NCBI RefSeq assembly: GCF_016864375.1
Contig: NZ_CP069355.1
Span: 1,116,001-1,180,000 of the forward strand
Reading direction: 5' to 3'
DNA from: Microvirga sp. VF16
GTDB taxonomy: Bacteria > Pseudomonadota > Alphaproteobacteria > Rhizobiales > Beijerinckiaceae
DNA length: 64,000 bases
Part shown: positions 59,396 to 64,000 of the stretch, piece by piece
How positions within the stretch are numbered: position 1 is the stretch's first letter
How the letters are laid out: each line of letters begins with the position of its first letter
Position numbers and translations under genes: made by a program
Notes under the pieces: generated by a model
The model's input: only the letters and a program-made list of their open reading frames with translations
Told to the model about the DNA's origin: nothing
Databases searched by the model: none

Positions 59396-60357
59396 GCAAG
59401 CCGCTCACCCTGTCCGGCGTTGCCGGCGAGCCCGCCGCCGCCGGCAGTGTTCGAACGCCGGCCCCCGCGCTGGCGCGCCGGCGGGCCGTCCTGGACGCTG
59501 GGGCGGCCTGGATGCTGGCCGGCCCGGCGCTGGTGCTGCTGGTCGGCCTGTTCTTCCTGCCGGTCTTCGCCGTCGTGGGCATCGCGCTCACCGACTGGCA
59601 GTTCGGCGCCAGGACCTTGTCCTTCGTCGGCTTGGCCAACTTCCACGAGGTCTTTGCCGACGCGGGCTTTCGCGCCTCCTTCCTCAACACGATCCTCTAT
59701 GTCGCCCTCGTCGTGCCCGGCACCATCGTGCTCGGGCTTGTGATCGCGCTGCTGATCGAAAGCGGCCAGTCCTGCCGCGCCTTCTACCGCGCCATCCACT
59801 TCCTGCCCTTCATGGCGACGCTGACCGCCATGGCGATCGCCTGGGAGGCGCTGCTGCATCCCACCATCGGGCTCGTCAACCAGACGCTCGCCGGCCTTGG
59901 CATCCCCAGCGCCAACTGGCTGCGCGACGAGGGAACGGTGCTGCCGGTGCTGGCCGTGATCGGCATCTGGCAGAACCTCGGCTATGCCATGGTGCTGTTC
60001 CTCGCCGGGCTGAAGGCGATCCCGCAGGACCTCTATGATGCCGCCGACATCGATGGCGCCGATCGCTGGCTCGACCGGCTCACCACCGTCACCCTGCCGA
60101 TGCTGGGACCCGTGTCGATGTTCGTGTTCATCGTCGTGGCGCTCAGAGCCTTCGAGACCTTCGACACGGTGCAGATCCTCACCCAGGGCGGGCCGGGCCA
60201 TGCCTCCGAGATGCTGCTGTTCACGCTCTACCGCGAGAGCTTTGAGTATCTGCGCACCGGCTATGGTGCTGCGGTGGCCGTGGTCTTCCTCGTCATTGTC
60301 GTCGCCCTGACGCTGATCCAGGCTCGGGTCATGGACAAGAAGGTGCACTACCAATGA
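59392..60357 (+). CDS. ABC transporter permease, UgpA type
   Basis: The 321-aa permease has six membrane helices (about residues 40-60, 95-120, 130-150, 180-200, 230-250 and 290-310). The ATPase-coupling loop is D-L-Y-D-A-A-D-I-D-G-A-D-R-W near 220. An Ala/Pro-rich cytoplasmic N-terminus precedes it. The UgpA/MalF subclass normally carries glycerol-3-phosphate, glycerophosphodiesters or sugars. Overlaps its neighbours by 4 bp (ATGA). Confidence 0.9.
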   Translation: MSKPLTLSGVAGEPAAAGSVRTPAPALARRRAVLDAGAAWMLAGPALVLLVGLFFLPVFAVVGIALTDWQFGARTLSFVGLANFHEVFADAGFRASFLNTILYVALVVPGTIVLGLVIALLIESGQSCRAFYRAIHFLPFMATLTAMAIAWEALLHPTIGLVNQTLAGLGIPSANWLRDEGTVLPVLAVIGIWQNLGYAMVLFLAGLKAIPQDLYDAADIDGADRWLDRLTTVTLPMLGPVSMFVFIVVALRAFETFDTVQILTQGGPGHASEMLLFTLYRESFEYLRTGYGAAVAVVFLVIVVALTLIQARVMDKKVHYQ

Positions 60358-61184
60358 GCCGCCTCTCACCGCCCTCGGCCATCCTGCGCCATGCCGTGCT
60401 GCTCGTCACCGGTGCGCTGATCCTGATCCCGTTCGTCTGGATGGTGTCGCTCTCGCTCAAGCCGCCGGGCGAGATCTTCCGCGCCTCGTTCAGCGTCTGG
60501 CCCGAGCAGTTCTTCGGGCTCGAGAACTACACCAAGGCGCTGACCACGGCGCCGCTGCCGCGCTACATGCTCAACGGGGTGTTTGTCTGTGCCCTGATCG
60601 TGGCGCTGCAGGTGCTGGTCTGCGCGCCGGCGGCCTATGCCCTGGCCAAGCTCGACTTTCCCGGCCGGAGCCTGCTGTTTGCCCTGGTGCTGGTGGCCCT
60701 CATCCTGCCGCATGAGGTGTTGTCGCTGCCGCTGTTCATCCTCGGCTACCAGATCGGCATCCTCAACACCTATGCGGCATTGATCTTCCCGTATGTGGTG
60801 TCGCCGTTTGGCATCTTCCTGTTCCGGCAGTTCTTCAAGACCATTCCCGACGACGTGGTCCATGCCGCCCGCCTCGACGGGCTCTCCGAGCTGGCGATCG
60901 TGTGGCGGATCATGGTGCCGATGGCGCTTCCCGCCATCATCGCGTTTGCGATCTTCTCGGTGGTCGGGCACTGGAACAGCCTGTTCTGGCCGCTGATTGC
61001 GGTGCGCGACGAGGCGCTGATGCCGCCGCCGCTCGGCATCATGGCGTTCAAGAACGAGGAGGCCGGCAACGATTACGGCCCGCTGATGGCCGCCTCCACC
61101 CTGGTCGTCGCCCCCCTCATCGTCGCCTTCCTCTCCGCCCAGCGCTGGTTCGTCGAAGGCCTCACCGGCGGAGCGGTCAAATGA
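60354..61184 (+). CDS. ABC transporter permease, UgpE type
   Basis: The 276-aa permease has six membrane helices and the coupling loop P-D-D-V-V-H-A-A-R-L-D-G-L-S near 168. It pairs with the permease at 59392-60357. Both permeases lack a binding protein next door; the solute-binding gene at 48804-50084 is the candidate partner. The last codon overlaps the DUF1045 start (ATGA), so transporter and phn-accessory genes are joined in one operon despite their different base composition. Confidence 0.9.
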   Translation: MSRLSPPSAILRHAVLLVTGALILIPFVWMVSLSLKPPGEIFRASFSVWPEQFFGLENYTKALTTAPLPRYMLNGVFVCALIVALQVLVCAPAAYALAKLDFPGRSLLFALVLVALILPHEVLSLPLFILGYQIGILNTYAALIFPYVVSPFGIFLFRQFFKTIPDDVVHAARLDGLSELAIVWRIMVPMALPAIIAFAIFSVVGHWNSLFWPLIAVRDEALMPPPLGIMAFKNEEAGNDYGPLMAASTLVVAPLIVAFLSAQRWFVEGLTGGAVK

Positions 61185-61930
61185 GAAACGCCGAACAATC
61201 CGATCCGGGACCGGTCGCAACGGTCTCCCTATGTCAGTCTGGCGAGCCTCGCTACGCGATCTACTACAGCCCACCCGCAGAGCATCCCTTGACGCAAGCG
61301 GCTGAAGCTTGGCTGGGACGAGACGCCTTCCGGACTGCTCGCGGCAGCCTTGCTCCGGAGATCCACGACGAGGCACGGTCCGTCACGACGGAACCCCGCC
61401 GTTACGGCTTCCACGCGACCCTGAAGGCGCCGTTTCGTCTCGCTGCCGGCCGACACATCGACGAGCTCGAAGAAACCCTGTCCCGCTTTGCCGCGGCCTG
61501 TCGGCCGTGCCCGATCGGTCGGTTTCGGATTGATCTGATCAGCGGCTTCTTCGCGCTTGTTCCGGCAAAACCGCTGCCGATGCTGCGCGCGTTTGCCTCG
61601 ACCATCGTCGAAGCCTTCGATCCGTTCCGGGCGCCCTTGAATGATGCGGAATTGCAGCGACGCCTGAGCCATCGTCTCGACAATATTGAGACCACGTATC
61701 TGGTGCGGTGGGGCTATCCTTATGTGTTCGACCGTTTCCGCTTCCACATGACGCTGACCGACAAGCTCTCGCCGGGGACGCAATCTCGGGTGCGGCACCG
61801 GCTTGAGGGGCATTTCGGGGCACTGACGACGGAAGACTATGCCATCGATGCCCTGACGCTGTTCGAGCAGGAATGGCCCGGTGCCGATTTCGTCGTCCGC
61901 TCCCGGTTCCCGTTTAAGAGGGGAGCGTAG
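61181..61930 (+). CDS. DUF1045 2H-phosphoesterase of phosphonate operons
   Basis: This 249-aa protein of the DUF1045 (LigT-like) family is regularly found beside phn genes. Two H-x-T motifs mark the 2H fold: Y-G-F-H-A-T-L-K-A-P-F near 75 and F-R-F-H-M-T-L-T near 190. It opens R-Y-A-I-Y-Y-S-P-P near 25. 2H enzymes open cyclic or linear phosphodiesters, so it is a candidate for the ribose 1,2-cyclic phosphate step in the absence of phnP. Starts at ATG 61181, overlapping the permease. Confidence 0.87.
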   Translation: MRNAEQSDPGPVATVSLCQSGEPRYAIYYSPPAEHPLTQAAEAWLGRDAFRTARGSLAPEIHDEARSVTTEPRRYGFHATLKAPFRLAAGRHIDELEETLSRFAAACRPCPIGRFRIDLISGFFALVPAKPLPMLRAFASTIVEAFDPFRAPLNDAELQRRLSHRLDNIETTYLVRWGYPYVFDRFRFHMTLTDKLSPGTQSRVRHRLEGHFGALTTEDYAIDALTLFEQEWPGADFVVRSRFPFKRGA

Positions 61931-61934
61931 CGTC

Positions 61935-62501
61935 ATGGCGAACCGTAGTTCAAATGGCCAGCTCGTTCTGGTCGTCGGACCGAGCGGCGCCGGCAAGGAT
62001 ACGTTGCTGACGCTGGCGCGCGAGCAGCTTGCCCGTGACGATCGTTTCCGCTTCGTGCGGCGCGTCATCACCCGCCAGGCTGGCGGCGGCGAGGACAGCG
62101 CGTTCATGGCGGAGGAGGTCTTCCGCCAGCATGTCGAGGAGGACGCTTTCGCGTTGCATTGGCAGGCGCATGGCCTGTTCTACGGCCTCCCGAACGATTT
62201 GGACGATTGGCTGGCCCAAGGACATGTTGCGGTCGCCAACGGCTCGCGCGCCGTCGTGCCGGAGGCCCGGCGCAAATATCCTCGTCTGAGGATCGTGAAC
62301 GTCACCGCGCCACCTGAGGTGCTTGCCAATCGGCTGAGGAAACGCGGCCGCGAAGCAGGGGACGCGGTGTCAGGCCGATTGATGCGTGGCGTCGAATTCG
62401 AGATCAGCGGGCCGGATGTCGAAGAGATCGCCAACGCAGGTCCGCCAGATATCGCCGCAGAATGCTTTGTTCAGGCCCTTCGTCGATGGGCTCAGAACTA
62501 A
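61935..62501 (+). CDS. phnN: Ribose 1,5-bisphosphokinase
   Basis: This 188-aa kinase has the P-loop V-V-G-P-S-G-A-G-K-D-T-L near 13-24 (the K-D of PhnN in place of K-S). R-F-V-R-R-V-I-T-R and H-W-Q-A-H-G-L-F-Y-G-L-P follow, as in other PhnN. It converts ribose 1,5-bisphosphate into PRPP, linking C-P lyase product to nucleotide synthesis. The start is 4 bp after the DUF1045 stop. Last gene of the operon. Confidence 0.93.
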   Translation: MANRSSNGQLVLVVGPSGAGKDTLLTLAREQLARDDRFRFVRRVITRQAGGGEDSAFMAEEVFRQHVEEDAFALHWQAHGLFYGLPNDLDDWLAQGHVAVANGSRAVVPEARRKYPRLRIVNVTAPPEVLANRLRKRGREAGDAVSGRLMRGVEFEISGPDVEEIANAGPPDIAAECFVQALRRWAQN

Positions 62502-62702
62502 TTGGGGAAGAACGACCTTCGGCACAAAGTTCGAAGCGCGCTTCGACTTTCGCAGAACTGACTGCTTTCGGCGCAGGGTATGCCCCGCCGACGGACGGAT
62601 GGCCGGTATACGACCATTTGTCGGAAGGGAACGGAACAAACCTGGGGGAAACGCTTGCACCTAATCATGAGCACTTTGACGGCGGTACCCAAGGAGCGCG
62701 CA

Positions 62703-63012
62703 ATGACAGTGGCGGAGTGGGCGATTTGTGTCGAGGCGAGGCGGCCTGATGGAACTCGCGAGCGCCGGGACATCAGCATCATCCGTCATGATCTGTCAGC
62801 ACCCGCTCCGGACGACCTTGGTCTTCGACTCTTGGGGCGAAAGATCGGCTGCAGCAGCTTCAGCGCCAGATGATCGAGAACCAGGTCGAGCAGAGCGCCG
62901 CCCTGGATCGCAGATGTGGTGCCACGCGCCCGCTTCACGATCATCGGCGGTGGGTCATCCAAACCCTGTTCGGCACGGTGCCTGTTCGGCAACTGCGTAT
63001 CCCTTCGGGACG
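62703..63012 (+). pseudogene. ISKra4-like transposase N-terminal fragment
   Basis: The frame from ATG 62703 reads D-D-L-G-L-R-L-L-G-R-K and then loses frame near 62845. The continuation (L-Q-R-Q-M-I-E-N-Q, then H-D-H-R-R-W-V-I-Q-T-L-F-G-T-V) resembles the N-terminus of ISKra4-family transposases, where L-R-T-L-F-G-T-V follows a zinc-finger-like block. The rest of the transposase is missing. Confidence 0.65.
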
Positions 63013-63039
63013 ATGATGAACCGGCTAAGGTCCTCTCAA

Positions 63040-64000
63040 ATGACCTTCAATCTCACAGGTAATGTTCTCCTCGACAATGGCACGGCCGCGACCGCGAAAC
63101 TGCTGGCTAACCTTTCGGGAGTGGCGAGCATTGGTGAATCTGTGTGGACGGTCTCTGATGAAGGTCGGACTGTGGAATGTCTGCGCCAGAACACAGACGG
63201 CTATCGACTTCACGCTCAGTTTGAGCTCGATGACCTGATCGAGGCCGTTCCCAGAGCCGACCACGCAGATGAACTCGGCCTCGAGTCAGTCGATATTTGC
63301 GACGGGCATCTCTGGCTCTGCGGCTCTCATTGCCGTGTCCGGGCGGAGCCAGATGCTGATGACGAGCTTAACGCAGCTCTGCGCAACCGTCCGAGCCGAC
63401 AATGGCTGGCTCGTATCAGGCTTAAGAACCATGGAGGTGACCTCGCGGACGCTGTCGCACTGCCTTTCAAAGGGGAGAGTAGCCTGCGTCATCAGCTGGC
63501 AAGTGATGCCTATCTCAGTCCGTTTCTGGAACTCCCGAGTAAGGAGAATGGCTTTGATGTGGAGGGTCTTGCCGTCAGTCGCGACCACGTGCACTTGGAT
63601 CTCCGCGGACCACTCGTGCACAGTATCGCAGTGGTTGTCTCTCTCAATCTAACGCCAGACTTCCAGATCAAGAGCACGCGCACGCTCTTTGTCGACTTGT
63701 GCGGGCTCGGCATTCGTGAGCTTGTCAAGGAAAAGGATTCGATCTTGATCCTCGCCGGACCCGTGAGTTCCGCGCGGGGACCGTTCAGGCTTTACTGCTG
63801 GAAGCCGCAACCCACACGGAAGATTCAACGTCCGTTGGAACTCTTGACATGGCCGGAGAGCTCCGAGAAGCCAGAAGGCCTCTGCATCATAGATCGTGGC
63901 GATCGAAGGGAACTCCTCGTGGTTTATGATAGCCAAATCAACAGGGTCGGGTCAACGGCTCGTCCTCCATGGCCGATCTTGTCACCTTACCATAACGAAT
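63040..64000 (+). CDS. DUF3616 protein, partial (runs off the window)
   Basis: The frame is open from ATG 63040 (ATGs at 63013 and 63016 are also in frame) to the end of the window, 320 codons without a stop. It fits the DUF3616 beta-propeller-like family. Landmarks are S-V-W-T-V-S-D-E-G-R-T-V-E, L-G-L-E-S-V-D-I-C-D-G-H-L-W-L-C-G-S-H, G-F-D-V-E-G-L-A-V and E-K-P-E-G-L-C-I-I. The repeated x-x-E-G-L/E-S-V patterns are blade-like. No signal peptide. The C-terminus lies outside. Function unknown. Confidence 0.75.
   Translation, partial: MTFNLTGNVLLDNGTAATAKLLANLSGVASIGESVWTVSDEGRTVECLRQNTDGYRLHAQFELDDLIEAVPRADHADELGLESVDICDGHLWLCGSHCRVRAEPDADDELNAALRNRPSRQWLARIRLKNHGGDLADAVALPFKGESSLRHQLASDAYLSPFLELPSKENGFDVEGLAVSRDHVHLDLRGPLVHSIAVVVSLNLTPDFQIKSTRTLFVDLCGLGIRELVKEKDSILILAGPVSSARGPFRLYCWKPQPTRKIQRPLELLTWPESSEKPEGLCIIDRGDRRELLVVYDSQINRVGSTARPPWPILSPYHNE

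Noticed and set aside
59185..60369. 394-codon antisense frame over the Ugp-type genes
   Set aside because: Composition rich in Gly/Asp/Arg/His/Gln without any domain; an artefact of high GC3 in the permease genes. The same applies to 60366-61376 and 58391-59281.
1..64000. CRISPR arrays, tRNA or rRNA genes
   Set aside because: I found no regularly spaced direct repeats, no cloverleaf with a TTCGAATC-type arm in the right setting, and no rRNA-like sequence by eye. A tRNAscan run could still reveal one.

Overview
The window looks like part of an alphaproteobacterial (Hyphomicrobiales) chromosome or large replicon, probably Methylobacteriaceae and most like Microvirga. The evidence is the moderately high GC, several small DUF6894 proteins, SitABCD metal uptake behind a Mur-type palindrome, class I polyhydroxyalkanoate (PHA) genes, OlsB, and a C-P lyase operon of rhizobial style. 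The genus is an inference. No rRNA, tRNA or CRISPR array was seen.

Layout. Positions 1-9.1 kb are accessory DNA: an intact IS5-family element (1649-3140), a dead IS630 element (4496-5691), many small proteins of unknown function, repeated hairpins and an RTX repeat protein. At 9.4-10.2 kb there is a phage-like XRE/DUF2513 pair. At 10.3-13.8 kb lies sitABCD (Mn/Fe uptake), with a perfect palindrome upstream. At 14.5-16.5 kb is an arsenic operon (arsR, a frameshifted low-molecular-weight arsC, glutaredoxin-type arsC, an aqpS-like channel). At 17.2-28.8 kb come a broken alpha/beta hydrolase, a PhoD-like phosphatase, ppk1, olsB and two IS200/IS605-type elements with related TnpB proteins, plus several transposon and gene remnants.

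At 29.3-39.4 kb is a PHA storage region: phaZ, phaC-phaB, a phasin, a hemerythrin-phasin fusion, a PHB-type esterase and a type II NADH dehydrogenase. Two palindromes resembling PhaR operators precede the phasin gene, and a similar one precedes a DUF1127 gene at 39.9 kb. At 40-48.7 kb there are mostly unknown proteins, among them a TraG/VirD4-like protein without recognisable Walker motifs and a murD-like pseudogene.

At 48.8-62.5 kb is a phosphonate system. phnF and phnGHIJK-phnM are followed by a metallophosphoesterase, phnL, a Ugp-type ABC transporter (ATPase and two permeases), a DUF1045 2H-phosphoesterase and phnN. A matching solute-binding protein is divergent from phnF. phnCDE and phnP are absent from the window, so uptake and the cyclic-phosphodiester step may be handled by the Ugp-type transporter and the two phosphodiesterases. 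The transporter block is visibly more GC-rich than the phn genes around it. The right edge holds an ISKra4-like fragment and a DUF3616 gene that runs off the window.

Phosphorus metabolism (ppk1, PhoD, C-P lyase), carbon storage and metal or arsenic handling dominate. At least eight broken genes or transposase remnants indicate active decay by mobile elements; some single-base lesions could instead be assembly errors.
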